NCBI GenBank assembly: GCA_022571255.1
Contig: JACZYD010000016.1
Coordinates: 1 to 37,233, forward strand
From: Bacteroidota bacterium
Lineage (GTDB): Bacteria; Bacteroidota; Rhodothermia; Rhodothermales; UBA10348
Length of the DNA stretch: 37,233 nucleotides
Direction: 5' to 3'
The notes beneath the pieces are model-generated. The model did not search any database. It was given only the letters and a program-made list of their open reading frames with translations, and was not told the DNA's origin. A program made the position numbers and the translations under genes. Positions 8,054-20,159 of the stretch are shown here, piece by piece (positions within the stretch are counted from its first letter, which is position 1; each line of letters begins with the position of its first letter).

Positions 8054-8995
8054 TCAGAGGGAAGTCCGCACCGTAAAACGATGAAGTCCACCGAGTGACG
8101 ACCACGAACTGAATGCGTAATCAATACCTATTCGAGATATCTGCAGTCCGAACCCGGTGGATACCCCTGCAAAATCCAGCCTGGATTTTAATCCCAGTTC
8201 ATCATGTCGTCGAAAATTGTATCCAAGCCGAAGTTGAAAATTCCGGCTGAACTGAAATTCTCCACCAAGAATGACGTGATACATCAGGCGAGCAAGGTTC
8301 GAAAGCTCCTTCGGCGCTTCGCCAAGTTTGTTAATGCGATACATCGACAGGGTGAGAAGAAGCGGAGTGTGGGTAAGTTTTTTCGAAACGCCGATTCGAA
8401 GATCTACAGGAAGTCGGGCATTCTTGGACCCGATGGAAGACATTACGAAACCCGCGTGGTGTATCGTCAGGCCAATCGCCAGGCCTCTGTCGTCGACTTC
8501 ATATAACAATCCACCGTCGAAGGACAACGCCGATGCCGATTCTCCGTCCAGAGAACTCAGCAAGAAATGAACGTTTGCTCCATATCTCAGTCCTGAACTT
8601 GTAAGGCGAGAACCGCTGATCGACAGGTCAAGATCGGAGGCATTGAATGTTCCCGATCTCCTACCGTCCTGATCGGATCGGTCAATCGAACCAAACGATA
8701 AGTACCGGACTCCGATCCCAGCCGTTGAGAGCGAATCGACCTGAAATGCGTAGGCTACCGTACCCGAATTGAGACCCGCTACATGATTCAGATATGTCAC
8801 AGAAAACATACCGTGCATTTTTTCTGTCAGCAAAGCAGGGTTCGAAAAAAAGGATCCTGCATCGTTGGTTACCAGGGCCGGGGAGAAACCACCAGTCGCA
8901 GCAACCCGTGCAGTTTCCAGGATCTGAGTGACAGGAAACGAAGAAGATTCTATTTGCGCGTGCGCTTCACGCAGAGATGGAGGGCCTGCCGCCAT
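8054..8995 (-). CDS. porQ: Type IX secretion system protein PorQ (PorV/PorQ beta-barrel family)
   Basis: An outer-membrane beta-barrel protein associated with the type IX secretion machinery. In the family it works with PorU/PorZ at the cell surface. Recognisable N-terminal family blocks are LETARVAATGG, FFSNPALLTEKMHGMFSVTYLNHVAGLN and GIGVRYLSFGSIDRSDQDG. The rest alternates hydrophobic and polar residues, ends in an aromatic strand and is about 310 aa long, as expected. Start problem: this ATG falls inside what looks like a signal peptide. Reading upstream in frame gives VKTIRIAPGTCIAAVVLLY before the Met, and AHAQ some 12 residues after it looks like a signal peptidase site. No ATG, GTG or TTG lies between the in-frame stop at 9065-9067 and this Met, so the true start is unresolved. 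Finding it suggests the organism has a type IX system elsewhere. Confidence 0.82.
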   Translation of the reverse strand: MAAGPPSLREAHAQIESSSFPVTQILETARVAATGGFSPALVTNDAGSFFSNPALLTEKMHGMFSVTYLNHVAGLNSGTVAYAFQVDSLSTAGIGVRYLSFGSIDRSDQDGRRSGTFNASDLDLSISGSRLTSSGLRYGANVHFLLSSLDGESASALSFDGGLLYEVDDRGLAIGLTIHHAGFVMSSIGSKNARLPVDLRIGVSKKLTHTPLLLTLSMYRINKLGEAPKELSNLARLMYHVILGGEFQFSRNFQLRLGYNFRRHDELGLKSRLDFAGVSTGFGLQISRIGIDYAFSSWSSLGGLHRFTVRTSL

Positions 8996-9067
8996 GTACA
9001 GGAGAACAACGGCTGCTATACACGTTCCGGGAGCAATTCTGATTGTTTTGACGGCGTTGACCTGTTA

Positions 9068-9346
9068 TCCGGGATAAGATTGGAGTTCGGCGCTTTCTAC
9101 ACGACGAATATGGTCAGGTTCTCATTCGAAAATGAAATTGAACAGGCCCGCCCATAGGAGAAACTGACCTACTGTAAGGAAAATGTAATCACGAATCAAT
9201 GATGAAGGCAGAGTCCGTCACGAGGATGGTCCGTATATTTCAGGTTCGGCCTGTTCGCTGTTCAAACGGATCAACAGTAATGGTTCTACCGCAGCACCGT
9301 GTTCGTATGACAGGATGTCGTGGTTTCAGAATGATCCCAGTCGTTA
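9068..9346. other. Intergenic region between porQ and secA
   Basis: About 280 bp between the divergent porQ and secA genes. It should hold both promoters. I see no convincing consensus elements, hairpins or small genes in it. Confidence 0.4.
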
Positions 9347-12733
<3,387 letters not shown>

Positions 12734-12771
12734 TGGTCCATTTCCCTGCATAATAAGACAATACTGACATT

Positions 12772-14514
12772 GTGCTCAAGTCCCTTTACATCCGAGATTA
12801 TGCTCTGATCGAGGAACTGGAGGTCAATTTCAGTCGCGGCTTGAACATCATCACCGGTGAGACGGGTGCAGGTAAATCGATCCTCATCGGTGGGCTCAAA
12901 TTGATTCTTGGAGAGAGGGCGCAGACCGATGCGCTGAGAAGAGGAGCCCGAAAAGCGGTAGTAGAGGGCGTGTTTGATGTAAACGATGTGGCTGCGGTCA
13001 GGGATATTCTCGTGGAAGAAGGATTCGACCTGTCGGACGAGTTAATACTGAGGCGCGAGCTTCGGGAAAACAAGAGTCGGGCATTCATCAACGATTCCCC
13101 TGCCTCTCTCGCTCAGATGAGACGCCTCACCGACGAAATCCTCGATCTGCATGGGCAGCATGAGCACCAATCGCTTTTGAAAGAGGCTCGACATCTTCCC
13201 ATGATCGATGCCATGGGTGATTATGATGATCTGCTTCGCGACTATGGCGTTGTGTTTGCAACCCTGGGCGGGCTTCAGAATGAATGGGATGATCTTAAAA
13301 GCCGTGAAGGTGAACTCAAAGAAAGGCGCGAGTTGCTTTCTTTCCAGATCGGGGAGATAGAAGGTGTAAACCCTTTGCCGGACGAACAGCGGACCCTGGA
13401 AGCGGAACGGCAGATTTTAGAGAATGCAGAGCATCTTTTTTCAGCGACTCGCGAGGTGTATGAAAATTTATACGGTTCTGATAACTCTGCCCTTGGCGCT
13501 GTAGTCAAAGCCCGCAACGAACTTCGAGATCTGGCCCGCATCGATCCATCATTCGAAGAACCGGCTTCCGAGATAGAGTCGGCCCGAATTTCTATTGATG
13601 AGGTTTCAAAGTCGATCGATGAGTACAGCAGAGGAATCGAGTTCAATCCAGAAAGACTCGAGTCAATTCGTGAACGGCTCGGAGACCTTGATCGATTGTG
13701 CAGAAGGTACGGGGGCTCATTGGAATCGGTTCTCGACTACTGGCAGAAGTCAGGTGAAGAGTTCACTCTGGTGTCCAGTTTTGAAGGGCAGATAAAACGG
13801 ATTGAAGAATCTATCCACGCCGAACGCAAACGGTTGACGGGGCTGGCCTGGAGAATTTCAGAGGAGCGCAAACTGGTCGCGGGCGAGATAGAAATTCTCG
13901 TCGCGGAGCACCTCACAGAATTGGGTATGCCGGATGCCCGATTCGAGATTCGTATCTCTCAGATTCAGGATGAAGAAGGTTGGATCGGTGTCCCGGATCC
14001 GGAGGGAGTCTCGGCGAACAACGAGAAAGTCGTTAATGAAGTGCACAGCAACCGCTACCGGGCTCGAACATCGGGAGTTGATCAGGTCGCTTTTTACCTC
14101 TCGGCAAACAGGGGCGAGGATTTGCGTCCGCTGTCGCGCGTCGCGTCAGGAGGGGAAATCAGTAGAATTATGCTCGCCCTCAAATCCGTTCTTGCTCGTT
14201 CCGGCGGTGTCCCGGTCCTGGTTTTTGACGAAATTGACGCGGGTATTTCCGGAAGCATCGCCTTCAAGGTCAGCGAAAGTCTTCAGCGGCTTGCGGTTGA
14301 TCATCAACTGATTGTGATCACACATCTACCTCAAGTAGCCGCACGGGCATACTCACATTTTCGTGTAGTGAAACAGGAAATTAATTCGAGGGTGACGATG
14401 GCTATATCGCTTCTGGATGAAGATGAACGACAAATAGAAATTGCCACGTTACTGAGTGGAGAAACGGTAACGGACGCAGCCCTCAAGAGCGCACGTGAAT
14501 TGATTCAGGCCTGA
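12772..14514 (+). CDS. recN: DNA repair protein RecN
   Basis: An SMC-like ATPase used in recombinational repair of double-strand breaks. Walker A GETGAGKS at 29-36 follows the standard N-terminus (LKSLYIRDYALIEELEVNF). The ABC signature RVASGGEISRIMLALK lies at about 456-471 and Walker B VLVFDEIDAGISG at about 481-493. A coiled-coil arm rich in Glu, Arg and Leu lies between about 150 and 370, interrupted mid-way. Length is 580 aa, slightly longer than the usual ~555. The start codon is GTG; no ATG nearby would preserve the conserved N-terminus. It sits 38 bp after secA and 47 bp before the phosphohexomutase gene on the same strand. Confidence 0.96.
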   Translation: MLKSLYIRDYALIEELEVNFSRGLNIITGETGAGKSILIGGLKLILGERAQTDALRRGARKAVVEGVFDVNDVAAVRDILVEEGFDLSDELILRRELRENKSRAFINDSPASLAQMRRLTDEILDLHGQHEHQSLLKEARHLPMIDAMGDYDDLLRDYGVVFATLGGLQNEWDDLKSREGELKERRELLSFQIGEIEGVNPLPDEQRTLEAERQILENAEHLFSATREVYENLYGSDNSALGAVVKARNELRDLARIDPSFEEPASEIESARISIDEVSKSIDEYSRGIEFNPERLESIRERLGDLDRLCRRYGGSLESVLDYWQKSGEEFTLVSSFEGQIKRIEESIHAERKRLTGLAWRISEERKLVAGEIEILVAEHLTELGMPDARFEIRISQIQDEEGWIGVPDPEGVSANNEKVVNEVHSNRYRARTSGVDQVAFYLSANRGEDLRPLSRVASGGEISRIMLALKSVLARSGGVPVLVFDEIDAGISGSIAFKVSESLQRLAVDHQLIVITHLPQVAARAYSHFRVVKQEINSRVTMAISLLDEDERQIEIATLLSGETVTDAALKSARELIQA

Positions 14515-14561
14515 GCAACGTCTTTACAAAATCAATTTCCTCAACAGATAAACTGAAAAGA

Positions 14562-15986
14562 ATGGCCTCCTCAACGAATGATATTGTTTTTGGAACGGAT
14601 GGCTGGCGGGCGATCATCGCGAAAGACTATACGTTCGACAATCTGGCGCGTGTCGCCCATGCAACCGCTTCCTGGTTGCTCGGCACTGCAGGCGAGGGAG
14701 CACAGATTGCGCTTGGTCATGACACACGTTTTCAGGGCCGACTTTTTTCAGAACACGCCGCAGCTGTGTTCGCGTCGCGCGGCGTTACGGTCCATTTTTC
14801 AAACGGTATAGCGGCAACGCCGGCCGTCAGTTATATCACCCTGAAGGTTGGATGTGATGCGGGCGTGGTGATTACGGCCAGTCATAATCCCGCGGTCTAT
14901 AATGGTTTCAAAATCAAAGGACCGTACGGCGGTTCGGCACTACCTGAAATCATTTCCCAGGTGGAACGGGAAATTCCTGCAGCAGATCACGATTTTCCAG
15001 AGCCGAATTCGTTCGCGGATTATGTCTCAACCGGTTTGATAAAGTTGCGTGATTTCCGAAGCGAATACCTGGTAATGATGAAGGAGAAGCTCGATCTGAA
15101 TGTGATAAAAAAGGCAGGTCTCCTGCTTGGTCACGATGCCATGTTTGGTGCAGGGCAGGGTATGTTCAGCGAATTGATCGGAAACGATCATGTAATCGAA
15201 ATTCGGTCGGAAATAAATCCCGGTTTCGGTGGACGGGCACCCGAACCGATCGAAAAAAACCTCTCAGAACTTTCCGAAATGGTAGTGGAGAAGGGATGTT
15301 CTGCGGGAATCGCCAATGACGGAGACGCCGATCGGATCGGCATGTTCGACGAAAATGGTCGGTTTGTCGACTCTCACAAGCTTCTGGCACTGCTCGTTCG
15401 ATACCTGTACGAAGACAAAGGATTAACGGGTGATATTGTAAAGACGCTCTCGACCACGAATATGCTCGACGTCATGGGTTTGAAGTACGGGCTTCACGTC
15501 CACACGACTCGAATTGGATTTAAATACATCGGCGGATATATGCTTGAACACGACGTAATCGTCGGTGGAGAAGAATCAGGTGGAATGGCAGTAAAAGGCC
15601 ATATTCCGGAGAGAGACGGGATATACATCGGGATGTTGATCCTGGAAATGATGGCTCGCCGCGGGAAATATCTTTCGACCCTGGTCGACGCACTGGAAAG
15701 CGATTTTGGCGTGTTCAGGTATCACCGGGTCGACGTGCACACGGATCCGGCTTCGAAAGATGCTGCCCTTGAAAAGCTCCGGAGTTCCGGCGGTCTCACA
15801 TCTATCGCAGGGATCAAGGTGAAGTCCGTTGACACGACCGACGGATTCAAGCATGAAACTGAGTCAGGGTGGGTACTTGTTCGACCGTCAGGCACAGAAC
15901 CTGTCCTCCGAATTTATGCCGAAGCCGGGTCGCGGGAATCAGCCGTTTCAAGCGTTGAGGATACGATCGCTCAACTGGGTATCTGA
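14562..15986 (+). CDS. Phosphoglucomutase/phosphomannomutase (alpha-D-phosphohexomutase)
   Basis: Interconverts hexose 1- and 6-phosphates through a phosphoserine enzyme, feeding nucleotide-sugar and envelope polysaccharide synthesis. All four domain signatures are visible: phosphoserine loop TASHNP with Ser107, metal loop DGDADR at 253-258, sugar-binding loop GGEESGG at about 335-341, and phosphate loop RPSGTEP near 446. The N-terminus FGTDGWRA is also typical. Length is 474 aa. Specificity (glucose, mannose or glucosamine) cannot be assigned with confidence; the GEESGG loop is the glucose/mannose kind. Its 3' end overlaps the converging Nudix gene by 16 bp. Confidence 0.93.
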   Translation: MASSTNDIVFGTDGWRAIIAKDYTFDNLARVAHATASWLLGTAGEGAQIALGHDTRFQGRLFSEHAAAVFASRGVTVHFSNGIAATPAVSYITLKVGCDAGVVITASHNPAVYNGFKIKGPYGGSALPEIISQVEREIPAADHDFPEPNSFADYVSTGLIKLRDFRSEYLVMMKEKLDLNVIKKAGLLLGHDAMFGAGQGMFSELIGNDHVIEIRSEINPGFGGRAPEPIEKNLSELSEMVVEKGCSAGIANDGDADRIGMFDENGRFVDSHKLLALLVRYLYEDKGLTGDIVKTLSTTNMLDVMGLKYGLHVHTTRIGFKYIGGYMLEHDVIVGGEESGGMAVKGHIPERDGIYIGMLILEMMARRGKYLSTLVDALESDFGVFRYHRVDVHTDPASKDAALEKLRSSGGLTSIAGIKVKSVDTTDGFKHETESGWVLVRPSGTEPVLRIYAEAGSRESAVSSVEDTIAQLGI

Positions 15987-16642
15987 TTCAGAACAGGCAT
16001 CGACGATATTGCGGAAATCAATTCCGCGAGAATCATTGCAGTTGCTCCCCAGACAAATTCTCCGTTGAGCGCCAGGAAAGGAATTTCGTGCGTTTCCGAT
16101 TTGATTTTTCGTGTAGCCATGCCCTCTACGCTCGGGTCGATGAGATGGGAAACGGGAACACTGAAAATCCGAGCCACCTCATCGGAGGTTGCCTGCAGAT
16201 CTGGAGGATTTGACGTGTACCCTACGAACGGATGCACGAAAAAATTGGATGGTGGGATAAACAGTGGTGTCAGAGGGCCCAGGACTTTGATTGAACTGGA
16301 AACAATGGCCACTTCTTCTTCCGTTTCCCGCAGAGCGGTTCTCTCGAGAGACTCATTCTTTTCGCATCGCCCTCCAGGAAACGCCACCTGACCCGCGTGG
16401 TTGCTCATGCCCTCGGGTCGGACCGTAAGGAGAAGTTCTGCCGGTTCATTGTGCACCTCAGAAGGAAAAAAAAGTGCAAGTATCGCGGCTTCAGAACAAC
16501 CGGGCGACTTCGTGTTGGCATATGCATACGAATTTCGCATCGGCGGAGCCATTTTCAGCTTGGCATCCAGGCCCGGAAGGGGATTTGATAATCGCACGGA
16601 CAACTCCCGCACAAACTTTAAAAAAAGCTGTCGCTGTTTCAT
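15971..16642 (-). CDS. Nudix hydrolase, CoA pyrophosphatase (CoAse) type
   Basis: Predicted to cleave CoA or its thioesters into 3',5'-ADP and phosphopantetheine. The CoAse-specific motif LLTVRPEGMSNHAGQVAFPGG (71-91) runs straight into the Nudix box (GRCEKNESLERTALRETEEEVAI, 91-113). The Nudix box has Ala where a Gly is usual near its end; the catalytic Glu residues are all there. Length is 223 aa from this ATG. The reading frame stays open about 420 bp further upstream but that part overlaps the next gene and has no family similarity. It lies 91 bp downstream of the secreted-protein gene on the same strand and may be co-transcribed. Its last 16 bp overlap the mutase gene tail-to-tail. Confidence 0.88.
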   Translation of the reverse strand: MKQRQLFLKFVRELSVRLSNPLPGLDAKLKMAPPMRNSYAYANTKSPGCSEAAILALFFPSEVHNEPAELLLTVRPEGMSNHAGQVAFPGGRCEKNESLERTALRETEEEVAIVSSSIKVLGPLTPLFIPPSNFFVHPFVGYTSNPPDLQATSDEVARIFSVPVSHLIDPSVEGMATRKIKSETHEIPFLALNGEFVWGATAMILAELISAISSMPVLNQIPS

Positions 16643-16733
16643 GGGCCGCTTTAGCGCACTCCATGGCAGTAGGTTCCGGACTTTTCGATTACAGTCGATC
16701 AGAAACGGCCCAGGAAGACATCGTCCTCGGAGG

Positions 16734-17588
16734 TCAGTTTCTGCGGAATTCGTAGTCGGTATAGTCGGTCGTTTGTTTGAAATGAACAGCAAATATTCTT
16801 GAGCGACGTCGCATAGGAACTGTCCCCTCGATGACTCTTTTTTTCGGAATGTCCAACGGGCCCTCGCTCGAATAGGATGTTCGTAACGACAATGAAAACC
16901 GGCCGGGAAGACGGTATTCCACGAGTGTTGTATGAAGGCGAAACGTGTCGGTGGTGAACCAGGCGGTAACATGCGACTTTCGAGAAGTCGGAGACGCCGG
17001 CCTGCTTTCTGCCTCCCGGCCATTTCTGCGCTCAGGCGGGCCGAAAGGAAGGCGAATGGTTGCAATGCCGTTCAGTTTCCAGTAATGTGTTCCGCCGCGT
17101 TCGATGAGTTGAAGTGGTTCGTCAGACTCCCACCGACCGACTTCCTGGACCGGGAAACGAAACGAGTCGAGAACCCTGGATAATTCGGGTCGCATCATTC
17201 GGCGTTGCTGCATGAGGAATCGCGATGTACGATCCGCCGATATTTCCTGCCCGTTTGCGACAAGTTGCAGAATCTCTCGCTCCATTCGAAATCTGCCCGG
17301 TTGCACTTTGTCGTCTGTCTTTTCACCGTCTGGAGTCCGTGTAGCAGCTCTCCTGGCTACAAGTCGATAATTTCGCTGCCCTCCTCCTGCGTTCAACGAA
17401 CTATGTACGGTTTCGGAAACAGAAAAAGCACGCAGCTGCTGTAGAGCCGCACTCTGCGATTTGATCCATTCGCGGAAAATATTTTTCCCTTTTCGATCTT
17501 GACTGTCCTGTGCAGCTGCAACAGGTGCCGTAACTGCAACAACGGCAAAAATCAGAAATATCAATCGTACGTAGTGTCGAAATCTCAC
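16734..17588 (-). CDS. Secreted/periplasmic protein of unknown function (possible LolA-like fold)
   Basis: I do not recognise this protein. It has a clear Sec signal peptide: basic start MRFRHYVR, a hydrophobic stretch, then a cleavage site at about VAAAQ (residue 27). The mature part is about 258 aa, Arg-rich and without further membrane segments, so it is probably periplasmic. The C-terminal half contains alternating strands such as VTAWFTTDTFRLHTTLVEY and a terminal FKQTTDYTDYEF. That resembles the half-barrel of LolA/LolB-like outer-membrane lipoprotein carriers, but the resemblance is only by pattern. It is divergent from the two-component system starting at 17830 and shares with it a region carrying a perfect inverted repeat, so regulation by that system is an attractive guess. 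Confidence 0.75.
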   Translation of the reverse strand: MRFRHYVRLIFLIFAVVAVTAPVAAAQDSQDRKGKNIFREWIKSQSAALQQLRAFSVSETVHSSLNAGGGQRNYRLVARRAATRTPDGEKTDDKVQPGRFRMEREILQLVANGQEISADRTSRFLMQQRRMMRPELSRVLDSFRFPVQEVGRWESDEPLQLIERGGTHYWKLNGIATIRLPFGPPERRNGREAESRPASPTSRKSHVTAWFTTDTFRLHTTLVEYRLPGRFSLSLRTSYSSEGPLDIPKKRVIEGTVPMRRRSRIFAVHFKQTTDYTDYEFRRN

Positions 17589-17626
17589 AACAGCAAATCC
17601 GGCTTCTTCCTGTTTGATTTATTGAT

Positions 17627-17650
17627 CACTATGGAGACCGCTCCATAGTG
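17627..17650. promoter_or_regulatory. Perfect 10-bp inverted repeat, possible operator or 5'-UTR hairpin
   Basis: CACTATGGAG - ACCG - CTCCATAGTG is an exact dyad with a 4-nt centre. It lies 38 bp upstream of the secreted-protein start on the - strand and 179 bp before the response-regulator start on the + strand. Exact symmetry at this position suggests either an operator for a dimeric regulator or a hairpin in the leader RNA. It has no T-run on either strand, so it is not an obvious terminator. Confidence 0.7.
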
Positions 17651-17829
17651 TCTGTTCGCAGAGTATACTCCCGACTCCAGCAGAGAGTTGTCACAATTGT
17701 ATGGAAGATATTCCGATACATGCTGAAACAGGGCCCAAACTCCGTCCAAATGGCACCGGTGATGAGAGATGGACTTATATTCCAGACAGTCAATCTGAAA
17801 TCGGACGTCAGCAACCACGGTCAAAGCAA

Positions 17830-18552
17830 ATGCCCGCCTCTCACATACTGGTCGTCGAAGACGATGTGGAGTTACGCAGCCTTCTTACGCAGCGCCTTGA
17901 GGAGTCCGGGTACCGGATCACATCGGTCGACAATGGTCGAAGTGCGCTTGAATCCGTCGAGGAAGAAGTGCCGGACCTTGTACTGCTGGATGTGATGATT
18001 CCCGAGGTTGACGGGTTGGAAGTGTGCAGGCAACTGCGGGCCAGTCATCCTCTTATGTACGTCATCCTTCTCACGGCGAGAACAGAAGAGATGGACAGGG
18101 TGGTCGGACTGGAAGTGGGGGCAGACGACTATGTGACCAAACCTTTCAGTTTGAGTGAGCTCGTAGCGCGGGTCCGAAGTGCACTTCGAAGAATTCGCCT
18201 TACGAGCGAAGAAGCAAGAAAAGACGAACCGGTTCGGGAAATATTTGAGTTTCCCGGAATTAAAATCGATGCAGCAAGGCGCCGGGTCGACGTCAAAGGG
18301 TCAGAAATCAATTTGACCGTTCTCGAATATGACCTTTTGCTTTTTCTTGTTCGCAACCCGGACAGACCGTTCACACGGCTTCAGCTTCTGGATAAAGTCT
18401 GGGACATTCAGTACGAAGGTTATGATCGTACAGTGGATTCACACATACAACGGTTGCGTTCCAAAATAGAAGACGACCAAGGTAACCCCCGATTTATCAA
18501 AACAGTGTGGGGCGTGGGATACAAGTTTCAAACCGAGGGGAATGGCGGATGA
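17830..18552 (+). CDS. OmpR/PhoB-family response regulator
   Basis: A two-component transcription factor. The receiver domain (about 4-118) has the acidic pair Asp11/Asp12, phospho-acceptor Asp54 (LLDVMIPEVDG), the Thr of LLTAR and Lys of VTKPF. The winged-helix DNA-binding domain (about 140-236) shows the family pattern: LTVLEYDLLLFLVRNPDRPFTR, then DRTVDSHIQRLRSKIE and IKTVWGVGYKF. The frame is open 129 bp further upstream, but the receiver domain begins properly only at this ATG. Its stop overlaps the kinase start (ATGA), so the two are translationally coupled. Confidence 0.95.
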   Translation: MPASHILVVEDDVELRSLLTQRLEESGYRITSVDNGRSALESVEEEVPDLVLLDVMIPEVDGLEVCRQLRASHPLMYVILLTARTEEMDRVVGLEVGADDYVTKPFSLSELVARVRSALRRIRLTSEEARKDEPVREIFEFPGIKIDAARRRVDVKGSEINLTVLEYDLLLFLVRNPDRPFTRLQLLDKVWDIQYEGYDRTVDSHIQRLRSKIEDDQGNPRFIKTVWGVGYKFQTEGNGG

Positions 18553-20069
18553 CCACTCGCTCACCCTTGACTGGCCGGCGCAGCTCCGTATTCTGGCGCG
18601 TGGCCGCCGCGATACTGATTGCCCAGCTTCTTACTGGTCTTTTCGCAATTCTGTTTTCAGCCTACCTGGCCAATGATCGAAGTGCAGAGCTGGCAGAGAG
18701 CAGTATCCGGGAACGGGTAGACGGTCTCGCTCAGGAGATCGAACGCCTCGGGGCACCTTTAACGGGTGGTCTGAGCAGTCTTCCGGATCAGGTCTTGTCG
18801 AACCTCTCTCTTCGGTTTCCGGATCCTGTGGCACTGGTCAACGCAGAGGGAACACTTCTGGATATCTTCTATCCATCATCGGACGCGTATCCGGACCTGA
18901 TTGCCGATACCACAATCGTTCCAGGTATACCGGACCACATTGTCTCCGTGCTGGATGAAGGGCGCGTTGTGGTAGACAGAAGTTCAGATCTCATGCGCGG
19001 CGGCTGGGCCGCTGCCCCCATCTACGACGAACTCGGATTTATCGTTGGTGGATTCGTGGTACAGCCCATTTCCGAAACGGTATCTCGCGAACTCGATCCC
19101 ACGCGTTCCGCATATCGCACAGCGATTCTCACAGTTTTACTCATCTCTATTTTGATGGCCACTTTTCTTGCGGGTGGTTTCACCTGGTGGATCGTTCGTC
19201 CGCTCCGGCAAATCGCATCCCGTGTCGAAGAAATTGGTGCCGGGGACTACACGGCCAGAGTCACGGTTCGGGGCCGAGATGAAATCGGTCGCCTTGGCGC
19301 CAGTGTAAATCTGATGGCTTCTCAAGTGGCAAAAAGTGTTGAAACGCTGCAAAAAAGTGACCAGCTGCGTCGGGAGCTGGTGGCAAATGTAGGACACGAT
19401 CTGCGTACGCCACTGGCGGCTCTGAAAGCTCACCTGGAGGAGGGAGGCCGGTTTCATAAGTCCGGAAGGCTGGATGAGGCATTTGAGTCCCTGAATTCAG
19501 CGCGCCGTCAGGCAGATTATTTACAGCGTCTGGTCGATGATTTGTTTGAGCTGAGCCAACTCGAAAACCCTGCGCCATTGCTCCGCCTCGAACCCGTTCT
19601 GACGGCAGAACTGTTGTCGGATGCCAGTCGCAGGCACAGGCCTTCCATTGAGGCCGCGGGTATTCGATTCAAAACACAGATTCCCGATAAATTGCCGACC
19701 ATTCAGGCCGACGGTATCCGGTTGCTTCGCCTGCTGGACAATCTGCTGACCAACGCCAGAGATTTCACCGATTCGGGCGGGACGATTGAACTTGTTGCGG
19801 AAGTATCGAAATCAGATCTGATAATACGTGTGATTGATACGGGACAAGGGATGAAAGAAGCAGAATTGACGTTAATTTTTGATCGCTATTACCGGGGCGA
19901 ATCATCCAGAACCCGTAGCACCGATGGGACAGGATTAGGTCTCGCAATCAGCCGGGCTGTGGCGCAGTCTCATGGCGGGGAGCTCAAAGTCGAGAGTACA
20001 GTTGGAAGGGGTACGACCTTTTCGCTTTTCCTCCCGTTGCGTCTCGCGGATTCCGACAGGGCGGTGTGA
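18549..20069 (+). CDS. Sensor histidine kinase with HAMP domain
   Basis: The inner-membrane sensor partner of the regulator just upstream, whose stop codon it overlaps. Order: a short cytoplasmic N-terminus; TM1 at about 15-40; a periplasmic sensor region of about 150 residues with no domain I recognise; TM2 at about 191-216; HAMP (RPLRQIASRVEEIGAGDY); HisKA with phospho-acceptor His283 (NVGHDLRTPLAAL); and an HATPase domain with N box (DNLLTNARDF, Asn402), G1 (DTGQGM) and G2 (GTGLGLAI). Length is 506 aa. All catalytic residues are present. The stimulus is unknown. The divergent secreted-protein gene may be part of the same regulon. Confidence 0.95.
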   Translation: MTTRSPLTGRRSSVFWRVAAAILIAQLLTGLFAILFSAYLANDRSAELAESSIRERVDGLAQEIERLGAPLTGGLSSLPDQVLSNLSLRFPDPVALVNAEGTLLDIFYPSSDAYPDLIADTTIVPGIPDHIVSVLDEGRVVVDRSSDLMRGGWAAAPIYDELGFIVGGFVVQPISETVSRELDPTRSAYRTAILTVLLISILMATFLAGGFTWWIVRPLRQIASRVEEIGAGDYTARVTVRGRDEIGRLGASVNLMASQVAKSVETLQKSDQLRRELVANVGHDLRTPLAALKAHLEEGGRFHKSGRLDEAFESLNSARRQADYLQRLVDDLFELSQLENPAPLLRLEPVLTAELLSDASRRHRPSIEAAGIRFKTQIPDKLPTIQADGIRLLRLLDNLLTNARDFTDSGGTIELVAEVSKSDLIIRVIDTGQGMKEAELTLIFDRYYRGESSRTRSTDGTGLGLAISRAVAQSHGGELKVESTVGRGTTFSLFLPLRLADSDRAV

Positions 20070-20102
20070 ACAGCCAGAAATGATCAAAGCCGTCGGAAAC
20101 AG

Positions 20103-20137
20103 AAAAGGGCCTGTCCGACAAGCAGACAGACCCTTTT
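20103..20137. terminator. Bidirectional intrinsic terminator between kinase and hsp20
   Basis: AAAAGGGCCTGTC and GACAGACCCTTTT pair as a 13-bp stem with one mismatch around a 9-nt loop. The stem has a T-run at the 3' side on both strands. It lies 33 bp after the kinase stop and 22 bp from the hsp20 stop, so it can serve both converging genes. Confidence 0.8.
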
Positions 20138-20159
20138 GCGTCTCACGATGGATTCCAAA

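Noticed and set aside
8204-9157. Plus-strand open frames opposite porQ
   Set aside because: No motif is recognisable, and the - strand frame matches the PorQ family along its length.
16643-17065. N-terminal extension of the Nudix gene
   Set aside because: The extra 141 codons overlap the secreted-protein gene on the same strand in another frame and show no family similarity; the ATG at 16642 gives a normal-sized CoAse.
17701-17829. Earlier start for the first response regulator
   Set aside because: The frame is open, but the extension is not receiver-like; the ATG at 17830 begins the receiver domain correctly.
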